A stretch of DNA of 64,000 nucleotides from Tetragonia tetragonoides (lineage: Eukaryota; Streptophyta; Magnoliopsida; Caryophyllales; Aizoaceae), in NCBI GenBank assembly GCA_038025085.1, contig CM076142.1, positions 5,369,501 to 5,433,500 on the forward strand, given 5' to 3'. Below, piece after piece: positions 46,420-57,911 of the stretch (within the stretch, counting starts at the first letter, position 1; the number at the start of each line of letters is the position of its first letter). The translations under genes were made by a program, and so were the position numbers. Under the pieces are notes generated by a model. It did not search any database, was not told the origin of the DNA, and saw only the letters and a list, made by a program, of their open reading frames with translations.

Positions 46420-47576
46420 TATTATACTGGCCTTAAATTACCAAGGTTAGTAGGAGTAATAAATTTATTTATAGAGTGGCTGAAATCAAGGTTATATATA
46501 GGACACTAGCTAGGACACAATATCGAGTGTGTTTTGCGAACAATTCAAGTTGAAACCCCGGTTGATTTACTCAAATTCAATTGATCTCTTTGATCATCTC
46601 TCGTGGTAGGTTTTGGCGCGTAATTGTCTAACTTATTAGAATGGCCACATTGTACGCGCCAAAGACGGTGGGGAACTGGGAATTGTTGAAGTGTCGAGCC
46701 AATTAATTGTTTTGGGGTTAGAGAATCTTAGTACTGTTTGTATTATAAACAAATCATTGCAAATACTACTACTCTCTACATTGATACGAATACCATCAAT
46801 ATCCTTCTTTTTTGGAAAATGCTTTGCTTTTGTTAATTAGCCAATTTAATCAAACTTGATCTGAGAATAACCCTTTTTTTTCTTATCCTTGTTCACATAC
46901 ACCGTTTTTAATTAGGTCTCAATACAGCAACTTGTATCATAGGTACTCTGGTTATAAGGAAGATTATACATTTTTCTTTTAGGCTTTGGTAAAAAGAAAC
47001 TTATACAAGATCGTTTGTGCTATGAGTACAAATATTATAGACCATGACTTCAATTACTCCAAGAATCATTATAAGGGAGGCTTGAACACTTGATCTGGTA
47101 GTTTTTCAGAATTCAACCCTCCTTGAGTTAGATCCCTATAGGAACAACATATGTCATAGTAGGGAGCTTTTCGACTTTACAATGCATTTTTGGGAGGCTT
47201 AATCTTAATTGGATAGATGAAACATAACGGTTTATTTAAGGCGGTAAAGATTATGATAATTTTTTAGTGAAATAACCGTCACAACTCTTAAAAAATAACT
47301 TTTATATTTCTAAATAATAACCCTGTTTTTTCTTAATGTTACACAACTTACTCAAATTCAAACTAAAATTAAAGAACCTTGAATGAGTAATCAGTAAATT
47401 CTGAGAAGTAACGAGATGGGTCAAAAGACTCAAAACTAGGAAGAAAGAAAAGTTATCCTTTTTGCTTCAAAGAAAGCAAAAAAAGAAAAGTATACTATAG
47501 ATGATCAGATGCTCTGCGTTAAGTAATAACTATGGCCTGGGGTCCCCTCTTTAACATTTGTCCATCCATGAATGTG
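46420..47576. other. Upstream region of the beta-galactosidase gene
   Basis: AT-rich. It contains a fragment related to the GAGAC..GTCAC repeat family at about 47229-47340. No gene was recognised. Confidence 0.45.
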
Positions 47577-47584
47577 TATAAAAG
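47577..47584 (+). promoter_or_regulatory. Putative TATA box of the beta-galactosidase gene
   Basis: TATAAAAG lies about 380 bp upstream of the ATG at 47960, followed by a leader rich in pyrimidines and A runs. If used, transcription would start near 47610 and the leader would contain a small upstream reading frame (47650-47733). Confidence 0.4.
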
Positions 47585-47959
47585 TAACTGCAAAGGGTCT
47601 TCAATTTGCAATCCAGTTCAAACACAGAAAATCTCAATTACTCTTCTATATGATTGATGATGAGCCACCAAAAGTCTCTGTACTAAAAAATCAATCCTTG
47701 GCATCATTTTTCTTAAAGCAAGAAAAAGGGAAATAAAAAAAGAGGAGAGAGAAAAACATTCACAGCTGTTTTCCTCTACCAGTGTCTCACTACGCACACT
47801 CTCTCACTACTTTCTCCCTCTAAACAAAACAAGTATAGAATAAAGTGGTGTTGGCCTGAGAGCTGAGACAAAGGAATAAGAGAAAGGCCATTGCTTTGTG
47901 TTACTACTGTTGCCTAGGGTGTTGTTTTGGTGCTGGTGCTCAAAGAGCCTAAAAAAAAA

Positions 47960-50900
47960 ATGCAGACCAAAAAACCCTCATTTTTTATACTGTTTTCCCT
48001 TTTCTGGGTTCTTCAAGTTCTTCTCAATTTATGTCTTGTTAATGCAAGTGTGGGATATGACAGAAAAGCAATCACCATTAATGGGCAAAGAAGGATTCTT
48101 CTTTCTGGGTCTATTCATTATCCCAGAAGTACCCCTGAGGTAATTATTAAGGAAATGCTGTCAATGTGCTTGCTTGTTGGTTATTATGTGTTGGTCTCAT
48201 TAAGTTTAATGACATTTGCTATTTTTGTGTTTCTTCAATCTGGGTGTTTGTTTTAGCTGAAAAAGTGAAATGGGTTTTTTTTTTGTTTTTTGTTTTTTGT
48301 TTTTTTTTTTTTTTTTTTTTTTTTTCTGTTTTTTTGTGGGATTTTTTATGCAGATGTGGCCAGATCTTATTCAGAAGTCCAAAGAAGGAGGATTAGATGT
48401 TATTCAGACCTATGTTTTCTGGAATGGACATGAACCTGAGCCTGGCCAAGTAATCATTTTTTACACATTCTTTTGTTTTTTTGGATTTTGAGAGAGTTAT
48501 TTGTTAACAATGTCTTCTTTTTTACTTGTTATTGGTTGTTTGTAGTACTATTTTGAGGGAAGGTATGATCTTGTGAATTTCATTAAGCTGGTTCAGCAAG
48601 CTGGTCTTTATGTTCATCTGAGGATTGGACCTTATGTTTGTGCTGAATGGAACTTTGGGTAATTGCTCATTTTCTTCTCTCTTAATGCTGAAATATTTCC
48701 TTAAAAGTTTGAAATGGTGCAAAAAAGATATTATGACTCTATAGATTTCCCCAGTGCTTATTGTAATTGGCTCTTTTTTTCTCTCTCCTTTCAGGGGGTT
48801 TCCTGTTTGGCTGAAGTATGTTCCAGGCATCAGTTTCAGAACAGATAATGGACCTTTCAAGGTTAGTCAATATCCCTCCTTAGACATGGCTCTCCAAGTT
48901 CTCAAAGACTTCATTAATTATTAATTTTCTTTTCTAAATTGAAATTTTATTTCTGCTAATTTCAAGGCGGCAATGGAACGATTCACATACAAAATTGTTG
49001 ACATGATGAAATCAGAAAAGTTGTTTGAAACTCAAGGGGGTCCAATTATTCTATCACAGGTATATGCATAGCTAAAATGGTTAATTCCCATTTCATTTGA
49101 CTTGGGATGCCAAATATGATTCTAAATGAATCAAATTTGAGCTTTCGCTGATTTGTGATTGTCGTGGCAGATTGAAAATGAATATGGGCCAATGGAGTAT
49201 GAAATCGGTGCTCCCGGTAAAGCGTACACAGAATGGGCAGCCAATATGGCTTTGGGGCTAGGCACTGGAGTGCCATGGGTCATGTGCAAGCAGGATGATG
49301 CCCCGGACCCAGTTGTAAGAATTGCATTACTTTTCTTTACTTGATTATTCTTTTGCTCCCGTACATTGCCATGTTTTTGCATTGCCTATGATACTTCTCA
49401 TGTTGTGCTCCCTGATGCCCACTTAGTGTGTTGTTACTTGTTAGCTTGCTACTGTATCTTAAGTTAATGTCTTCCTGTACAACAAACCACCACAGCAACA
49501 ACACGCAGTGAGAACTCGGCCACTGGAAGGGTTCGATGCTGTCTCCTCGTGTTACCCGAAAATGCTGTGATAAATTATGTAACATTTCACATGGCTCTAG
49601 GCTGTAGCTTAGCTTTTCGCATTATGTTATCTGTTCTTTGGCCTCTTACAGGAATAGTATTTATTTATTTAATATGACAGTCTTGAGTATTATAATAAAC
49701 TGTCACCCCTTGTAAATTGAACCTTACCTCAGATGATGCTCCGTCATTCTGTCTGAACTAGGAGACAGGGAATGGGGTTAAATTAATCTGATTTTCTTCT
49801 TTGGAATCACATTAAATGGCTTTTGAGCATCATGTCACTCTTAATTATATGATCTCAACTCCCTATTATATAGATTGCTGATGTTAGCGGGAACTTGCTA
49901 TGCTAGTATGTTCTTTGACTTTTTAAAAATGATAAAGCGGCTTCTTTAATGACAAGATGTTGTTTTGACTTTTCGTGTTTATTACAGATTAATACTTGCA
50001 ATGGTTTCTACTGCGATTACTTCTCCCCAAATAAGGCTTACAAACCCAAAATGTGGACAGAGGCCTGGACAGGATGGTAAGATTTTTAAAAGATCTGGAT
50101 ATTAATAAATGAGCCTTGAATTTTAAAGTTGAGAGGTTTACGTTCGTCTTGTTGTCAGGTTTACTGAATTTGGGGGTGCAGTTCCTAACCGACCTGCTGA
50201 AGACTTGGCATTTTCTGTTGCTAGATTCATACAGAAAGGGGGATCTTTTGTCAACTATTATATGGTCAGCTAAAATCTATGTCATTCTTGCCGTAACCTC
50301 TCATGTCTGTTATCTTGTATGTTCCTCACCATTTGAGAACTATGTTCAGTATCATGGTGGTACCAACTTTGGAAGGACAGCTGGTGGTCCATTCATTGCT
50401 ACAAGCTATGACTATGATGCTCCTCTGGATGAATTCGGTATATATTATAGCTCTTGCATAATATACTCTTTAAGTTTCATAATCTGGTTTCATTGTACCA
50501 TACTGTGCATAGTGTATTTTTTTTTCTTTCTGGGGGGGGGGGGTCAAGAAAAGTAAGTTTATACAGCTTGCAGTTTGGACACACTAATCAGTAAACAATA
50601 CAGCAAAGGACTCAGATAAGTGTACAACACCTTCTAGGAAGGGTGCATATACCCGGATGCAACTTTGATAACTACGTAATATGTCGAGGAGTGCACCGAA
50701 CCTTCTCGAATCTCCTCTTAGTCCTATTTACTTAGATATGGTAGACAGTAGTAGCGAAAAGGAAAGCAAGAACACGCTTCTTAGGACTTTTACCCTTGGT
50801 GACAAAACTCAGCATATTTTACTTCCAATGATATTAAATTTTCGATTAATATTTATAAGTTTGACTTAGAGGGAAAGTGGGTTGAACTCTGTACCTCTTT

Positions 50901-53900
50901 CTCTACCTCCAATGTTCCAACACCCTCCTTCTACCAACTGAAGAATACCATAGTCAAGTATGTTGCTTGTATAAGCCAGGAAAACTGCTTTTTTTATCTG
51001 TTTATCGTTCTGTTCATAATTTAGATTGTAGAAAATTTTCCAACAGCTCATAAGTCATACAGTACCTCATTATCATCTTGATAATCCTTGGGTTCATTAC
51101 AATTAAAGACCGATCGTGAATGACTATAGCGTTACGATTTATTCTTACTGGTTTTAAAAGCTAGTGAGTACAGATGTTTTGTATGCCAGTAATGCGATTT
51201 GGGTAGTTTGTAATGTCTATGAATATGCTGTTGATAATATATTTTTGCCCAACCTCTCAGCTGGTGGACCATCCTTTATTGGATGCTGTTATTTTCACCC
51301 CCAAAATGTTACATTGTGGTGGAATTACTAATCTTATTGAACTCTATCACAGCTTTGCTTAGGTTAAAGGCCTTTCTGATGTTCCAGAAAAACTAACCAA
51401 AATATTTCGTAACTTGCTCTTATTCCTTACTATGTTCAGGACTATTAAGGCAACCGAAGTGGGGTCATTTAAAAGATTTGCATAGAGCAATCAAACTTTG
51501 TGAGCCAGCTTTAGTTTCCAGTGATCCAACCGTGATCTCTCTCGGAAGCAGTCAAGAGGTCAGTCTCGGTTTATCTTTATTGAGGTTCTTTCAAACTAAT
51601 GTAAGCTTTGTTTTAGTTGATTGCTGTGTTGTAACTTGTAACATTCTATTCTTTTCCAATATCATCATGCAGGCTCATGTTTTTAAGTCAGATTCTGGAG
51701 CTTGTGCTGCATTTCTAGCAAATTATAACCCAAGTTCTTATGCAAAGGTGGCATATGGCAATAAACATTATAACCTGCCTCCTTGGTCAATTAGCATTCT
51801 TCCTGATTGCAAGAACACTGTATATAACACTGCAAGGGTGAGAAAACGGAAAACCTTCTTTCTTATTTCATGTTTAAGATCAGGATTTGGGACAAGACAA
51901 GCTATCTCCAGAACACAGTTGACATCCAAGTCTTGATACAGGTCGGTGCTCAGAGTGCACAGATGAAGTTTACTCCTGTTCATCAGGATTTCTCTTGGCA
52001 GTCATACAATGAAGAGACAGCTTCCACCGATGACAGTGCATTTACGATGGTGGGTTTGTTGGAACAAATAAACGCAACTAGAGACACGTCTGACTACTTG
52101 TGGTATATGACTGAGTACGTATCTGTTCATGCACTTTGTACTTTTCTTTCTCATACTTGTAGAAGTTGCCATTTCTGATTTCTATGACTAAACACGCTTC
52201 CCCTTACAGTGTCAAGATTGATTCCAATGAGGAGTTTTTGAATGGCGGAAAATGGCCAGTTCTTACAGTAATGTCAGCCGGCCATGCTTTGCATGTTTAC
52301 GTCAATGGGCAATTAGCTGGTAAGCAACTTTCTTCATCAGCATATGAGATTTTGTGTTTAAATTATCTTAAAGTTTTGAATAATACTGTGGAATCGTGCT
52401 GTGGGTAATCCGAAAGCATTAGTTTTAATTCAAATAGGTCTTGTTCAAAATTTGATTTCTCCATAAGTTCTGCTTGTAGTGGACAATTGCTATATCATAT
52501 TATAGCTAGAAAAGTTCATTCTTTGTTTTGTCCTTGTGGCAGGTAATGTCTATGGAAGTCTTGAAAATCCAAAGGTAAAATTCAGTGAAGGCGTGAAGTT
52601 AAGGGCTGGTGTTAACAAGATCTCACTACTAAGCATTGCTGTTGGTCTCCCGGTATGGCCTCTGTTTGTTAATCTGGCTAGACTCATAACAAGTCAAATA
52701 CTTGAACATAGGGCATATATGGAAGCTGACAATTATGTTCAGTGACCATGATTTTGCAGTCTAAATTGGAAATTTAATTGTATGTGGTGTATTTTTGAGT
52801 TCAGAATATAGGTCCACATTTTGAAGGGTGGGATGCCGGTATCCTTGGCCCTGTCTCATTAAGTGGTTTGAATGAGGGGAAGAGAGACTTAACATGGCAG
52901 AAATGGTCATACAAGGTGTGCCTTTCTGCAATTGTCTTACACATGACTCTTTTATAACCTCAAGGAAAAAAAAAATGACTCTTTCATGATTGTAATATTC
53001 TAAATATTTTATTTTGATCCGAAAGATTGGTCTGAGAGGAGAATCTCTGAATCTTCATTCACTTAATGGAGTCTCCAATGTTGAGTGGGTAGAGGGGAAG
53101 TTTCTGGCTCAGAAACAGCCACTAACTTGGTATAAAGTGAGTATTTCAGTCTCTGACTTGATGTATCTTAGCCCTTGAATTGTTCATGTTTAAGATGTAG
53201 CTTGAGCTGATATCTTGTTGATTCTTGCAGACTGTTTTCAATGCTCCAGCAGGTAATGAGCCGCTAGCATTAGATATGGGTGACATGGGTAAAGGTCAAG
53301 TATGGATAAATGGGGAGAACATTGGGCGTTACTGGCCTGCGTACAAAGCAAAAGGTACTTGTAAGGAATGTAGTTATGCGGGGTATTTCTCTGAGAAGAA
53401 ATGCTTAACTTACTGTGGAGATGCTTCCCAAAGATGGTGAGTGAAACACTTAAAAATAGTCTTGTTTGAACGTTGTCTGCCTCTTGCTCATGACGACAAT
53501 GATGTTAGGCTGACTAGAAACATAATGTCAGGTATCATGTTCCTCGCTCATGGCTTAAGCCGACCGGAAATCTGATGGTAGTACTTGAAGAATGGGGCGG
53601 AGACCCGAACTGGATTTCTTTGATGAAGAAAGAGATAAGCAGCATCTGTGCTGACATATCTGAGTGGCAGCCAAACCTACTGAATTGGCACTTGAAGACT
53701 TCTAGGAAGATCGACAAGCCATTGCGACCAAAGGCTCACCTATTTTGTGCTCCTGGCCAGAAAATTTCATCAATTAAATTTGCCAGTTTTGGGACACCAG
53801 AAGGATCATGTGGAAACTACAGACAAGGAAGCTGTCATGCTCATAAGTCATATGATATGTTTGAAAAGGTATGCTATATTTAAATTGCAGTCCGTATTTC

Positions 53901-54468
53901 ACACCTGTAGTTTAATCTTTATCCCTTGCTCCAATCTCAAAAGGCTGATCTGTCTCGTGAAATTGTTAAAGTTACAAGCATTGTCCTTCATTGTAAAGGA
54001 GATAGATTGAAAGTACTGGTTGTTTATTAGAGCCTTCATAACTGAAGATTAAGAGTTCTTTCACTTAAAATTTAGCCTCTTTCTATATATTGTTTGGCAA
54101 TCATCTCCCTGCAAGCGACTGAAACACTGACTGTTGGTTTTCCGCACATAGATGCACAAAATACTAAAGATGTTGACCATAGGAAAACCCTTCTGTGAAT
54201 TTACATCCATTCTCTATAAACCACGTTTTACAGCATAAATTCCTTAGCTTATGTGTTTGATTTCATTACAATTTCCAAACAGCAAAGGCTTTAATTTGTA
54301 GTTTCACCCCATTGTAGAAGACTGATATATATCCGGTGATTCCCGTCTCTGTAACAGGATTGCATTGGGCAGGCAGGTTGTGCAATAACTGTTGAACCTG
54401 AGCTGTTTGGAGGAGACCCATGTCCAAATGTCATGAAGAAACTCTCAGTTGAGGCCATTTGCAGCTGA
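47960..54468 (+). CDS. BGAL1: Beta-galactosidase, GH35, with C-terminal SUEL lectin domain (BGAL1-like)
   Basis: Nineteen exons: 47960-48139, 48354-48449, 48546-48658, 48795-48861, 48967-49059, 49171-49314, 49988-50076, 50159-50264, 50350-50437, 51440-51558, 51673-51837, 51942-52114, 52210-52319, 52543-52652, 52805-52915, 53026-53136, 53231-53436, 53532-53868 and 54358-54468. They keep phase and give 842 aa. A signal peptide (about residues 1-30, hydrophobic core [15 protein letters not shown]) directs it to the cell wall or apoplast. The GH35 signature [14 protein letters not shown] holds the acid/base E187; the nucleophile is E256 in MWTEAWTGW. The C-terminus (from about 755) is a Cys-rich SUEL/galactose-binding domain ending [17 protein letters not shown]. 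The enzyme removes beta-galactosyl residues from wall galactans or arabinogalactan proteins. BGAL1 is the closest by memory; BGAL3 was not excluded. Confidence 0.95.
48281..48325 (+). repeat. Poly(T) tract in BGAL intron 1
   Basis: A run of T with few interruptions near the 3' end of intron 1, before the TTTATGCAG acceptor. Reads from cDNA or long reads may misalign here. Confidence 0.9.
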
Positions 54469-55049
54469 TGAACCCAGTCACCTGCACAAGTCAGTGTTTA
54501 TTTCAGTTATGCTCATCGATACCATCTCTATTTTGGCCTTTCTCCATGGTGAAGTTGTACATACATTGCAACACACGGTGGATAAAAGGTCCCTGTACAT
54601 AGACTAGAGCTTAGTCTTTACTTTTCTGCACTCAAAATGGAGTGCAAAGGTCAAGACTTTCAGGTAAGCACATTGAGATGATATTATAGAGTCCATGTGC
54701 TATGTGTATCACTTAGAATCAGTATTTGGTGTTGTTTGCTTTGATTTGTTGTAACAATTGTAATGTTAAATTGATCGAGTTTCGTTCAATTTTGGTTCCA
54801 TATGTAATTCTTAAATTTTTCTCAGGACTTTTTGATGTGGACATACATAGGGAGCTAGAGCTGCCAGTGATAGCATGAACATGATTTTGTATTTCTACTT
54901 TGGCTATACTCTACATTTTTGTGCTATATTTCAACCATTTTTGCTTTTTTATTTTTTGGTCTTCTTATTTTTATAATTTAAACTCATTTTATTCATACAA
55001 GTAAGCTCAGCTACAAAATTTCAGTAGCTACATCATACAACTCCAAGGG
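54469..55049 (+). other. 3' flank of the beta-galactosidase gene
   Basis: Contains the 3'UTR and AT-rich DNA. No other gene was recognised. Confidence 0.5.
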
Positions 55050-55917
55050 CACCTGATTAATTGGAGGGAAGAAGAGGAGGAATGGGAAAAGGCAAGAATG
55101 GAAAAGGCAAGAAAGACAGATGTTTGAGCGTGTTTTTCTTCATAGTTTTGATTAGTGAGATAGCAAAGGTGTGGAGAGAGCACGCATTAGGGCGTTTTTA
55201 CTCCTCCGTGGGGTTTTTTTTTTATTGGCTGGAGAAATTGCTTCTTTGCGGTTGAAATCCGAGATTGTCGCTTCAAAGGTTTAGTCAGTGTGGGAGTTAT
55301 TGGTAGATCAGTAGCGAAACATGGCCTCCAAAGCGGTTTTGTTTTTGTGCGTGGATGTGATTGTCTTATTGTAGCATTAGTACCTAGTAGTTTATGCGTG
55401 GTTCCTGCCGTTGCTATAAAAATTTCAAAGGGCTGCTCGCGTTTTGTTGCTCTCAGTTACATGGTGAAATCACATACCAGGGAGTCTCGAAATCATTGAA
55501 GTCTCTATATTTGGATTTTGCTATTGGGATCTTCATCAAACAAGTGGAGTCTCTGTATCTCTGGGTTTTGTCTCCTTAATTGATGCTCCTTTGGTCTGGA
55601 TTTTTGTACAGATTTCAATCCTCTTGGCAACAATTAAGGTAACAGAGAGAGGATTCATCCAATTCAAGAGATAGTAGAGGAAGCATACCTTTGTTTTTGT
55701 AGCTGCTTTTTGGGCGTTGTTTTATTTGATCACAGTTGAGATTTTAATCTTTTATAGGGGTGGGGAATTTGGTTACTGTTAGGACTTAGGAGAAGGTGTT
55801 TATCTTGTTTACTTAAGCTTGGAGTTTTGTTTTGTGGGAATATTTGGATCCCTTGTAATTACTTTTACAAGGTTGAATAAAATGACGTTTAATTATCAAA
55901 AAAAAAAAAAAAAAAAA
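55050..55917 (+). mobile_element. Probable non-LTR retroposon ending in poly(A)
   Basis: The stretch ends AAAATGACGTTTAATTATC followed by about 20 A. The tail word TTTAATTATC plus poly(A) is the same as at the end of the LINE at 40227-40731 (minus strand). The 5' limit and target duplication were not found, and frames are short, so this may be a 5'-truncated LINE or a processed transcript. Confidence 0.45.
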
Positions 55918-55949
55918 ATCTGTGGGAAGTTGCAATTATGTGCTACAAT

Positions 55950-56226
55950 TAGAGCTGGGCAAGTGGGTAGGGCCCCTCTAACTGACCCGTCTCGACCCAC
56001 CCCATGAGCGGTTCATGACCCGCTTACCATTATAAATGGGCGGGTCGAAATGGGCTGAACCATTTAAAAGTTAAGCTGCTCGCAAACGGACCGACACATT
56101 TAATATTTTTTTATTAAAAAAACACTTTTTAAATTTTAAACGGGTCAAAATAGACCGACATGACCCGACCCGTCCCACTCCCAAACATGTTTGACCCGAC
56201 CCGACCCGACCATTTGCCCAACTCTA
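55950..56226. mobile_element. hAT MITE with perfect 8-bp target duplication
   Basis: It starts TAGAGCTGGGCAA and ends TTGCCCAACTCTA. GCTACAAT flanks both sides (55942-55949 and 56227-56234). The interior is rich in GACCCG/CGGGTC words. Total 277 bp. The ends resemble those of the element at 10683-11224. Confidence 0.92.
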
Positions 56227-56774
56227 GCTACAATCAAGGCCAAAAAAAACAAAAACACCTAACATATTAAAACTCCACAAAAAATAACATTCACCAGCGG
56301 GTATCACAACCACGCCTGACGCCACAAATGCAGAGAACTCCCGTCAAGACCTTGCTTTGCCAATCTGTCAGCCACCCCCAATGGCACCAAGACCTCCTCT
56401 AACGACGTATTTCAATACACCACCAACTGCAGGTAATAAGGAGAGACAATGTCTAGTCCCACGCTTTATGCACACATGAAGCGAAACCATTTGCCAAATC
56501 CACGATCTCACGTGTAATATTTCCAAAGATATAAACTAAATAAATCTTGGTATTTGGTTAAAAGTACATGGTTTCTTCTCTTTCATGTTTATTTAAGCTC
56601 ATTTAAGTTAGTTTGAGATCGAGTTGAATTTTTAATAGACTTTTGAAATCTATTAAAGCTCAGTGAATAATCGGCTCAAACTTGGCTTGTTTATTAATCT
56701 AGTCGAGCAAAACACGTGAACTCGCATTTTGTTCATTTATGGCTCATCTGAACAAATTAGCTAGTTTGAACTGC

Positions 56775-56906
56775 TTTTTTATTTTATTTTTGGAGGGGTG
56801 ACCAACTCCCCTTGCTTTAGGTCTAGGAGGGGCTAGTGGGATTTGATCCCTGATTCCCTAGTGGGCTAGTGTACCCACAAAAATCAATCTACTAGACCAG
56901 GTTGGC
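56775..56906 (-). mobile_element. tRNA-derived SINE-like sequence
   Basis: On the minus strand it begins CCAACCTGGTCTAGTAGATT (A-box-like TGGTCTAGTAG), has the B-box-like GGATCAAATCCC and ends in an A-rich tail ATAAAATAAAAAA. It differs from the SINE family at 33875. No clear target duplication. Confidence 0.55.
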
Positions 56907-56919
56907 TGGTATTTTAGAA

Positions 56920-57911
56920 ACTACTCCTATTTAATAGACCCAAAAAAAATTATATTAATATTACTTACTAAATAAATAAGAAAATGTCAGGGTTATGATA
57001 GCAAAATGCTTGATATTAACGCCTTAGCTAATGTTTAACAATTAGCTTAAACAAGCCTATGATAGAGCTAATATATGAGTCCTTCATATACACAACTGAA
57101 CAAGCACACATTTTTTCTGTTCAACTCAAATATTAAATAAGCTTCAACGTTTGTTCAGGCTCAATTCATCTATTAGATAAACGAACACAAAAAACTTAGA
57201 CAAGATCTCAATCTCGAACTGTTGAATGAGTATCATAGCATAGTGTTTGGATTGCCTTTGATAGTTACTTAAATTAGTTAGGGTAACTTGTATATGGCAA
57301 ATTGGCAATTGAAGACTTCAGGATTTTGAGCTGGGAAGGACTAGGGAGGCTGCAAGTTGTAGCAATGGCTAGGACGACTATTGTATAATCGGATATGGTC
57401 ATTTGTACATCCAACTCTTGGTCAACACGATGATATAAGCATACATAGGAGTATAATTCATTTCCATGGCTGTCACTATACAAACATAAACTAACCACGA
57501 GTTCCAGAAACTGCCTAGGTCAACATGATAACCACGAGTTCCAGAAACTGCCTAGTTCAACACGATAAACACCCCATCAAACAGTATATTCTATAAGCCC
57601 ATTTGAGCAATGAGCATCCCCTGCTTTAGTGGACTTAGCAGCTATGAAGGAGACGTTCAAAACCTTGACTCCAAATCAGAAAAGTCATCTCCACTGGCAC
57701 TGCGATAACCATACCTAGAGGTAGGATGCTGTAGTACGTCAAAGCATTTATGGCACCTTCTACAGCTTGAATTTCCTGCATTACATTTCATGACAGTCAT
57801 CAGTGAAAATAAAATGTCTGAAAATAATCTTTTATGATTAGCCCATTAAAGATCCTTACCAGAATCAACTTTCTCCAGCAAACAACACCCTTTCACTTCG
57901 ATTTCAGATAT
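56920..57911. other. 3' flank of the DUF3615-like gene and intergenic DNA
   Basis: A short tandem duplication, ACCACGAGTTCCAGAAACTG, occurs twice at 57494-57513 and 57532-57551. No gene was recognised. Confidence 0.5.

Noticed and set aside
47898..48396. Alternative upstream starts or extra frames for the beta-galactosidase
   Set aside because: The upstream start is not ATG, and the extended frames only read through intron 1; ATG 47960 gives a proper signal peptide.
50116..50556. 146-aa frame (+) as a separate protein
   Set aside because: It is exons 8 and 9 of the beta-galactosidase gene read through the intron between them.
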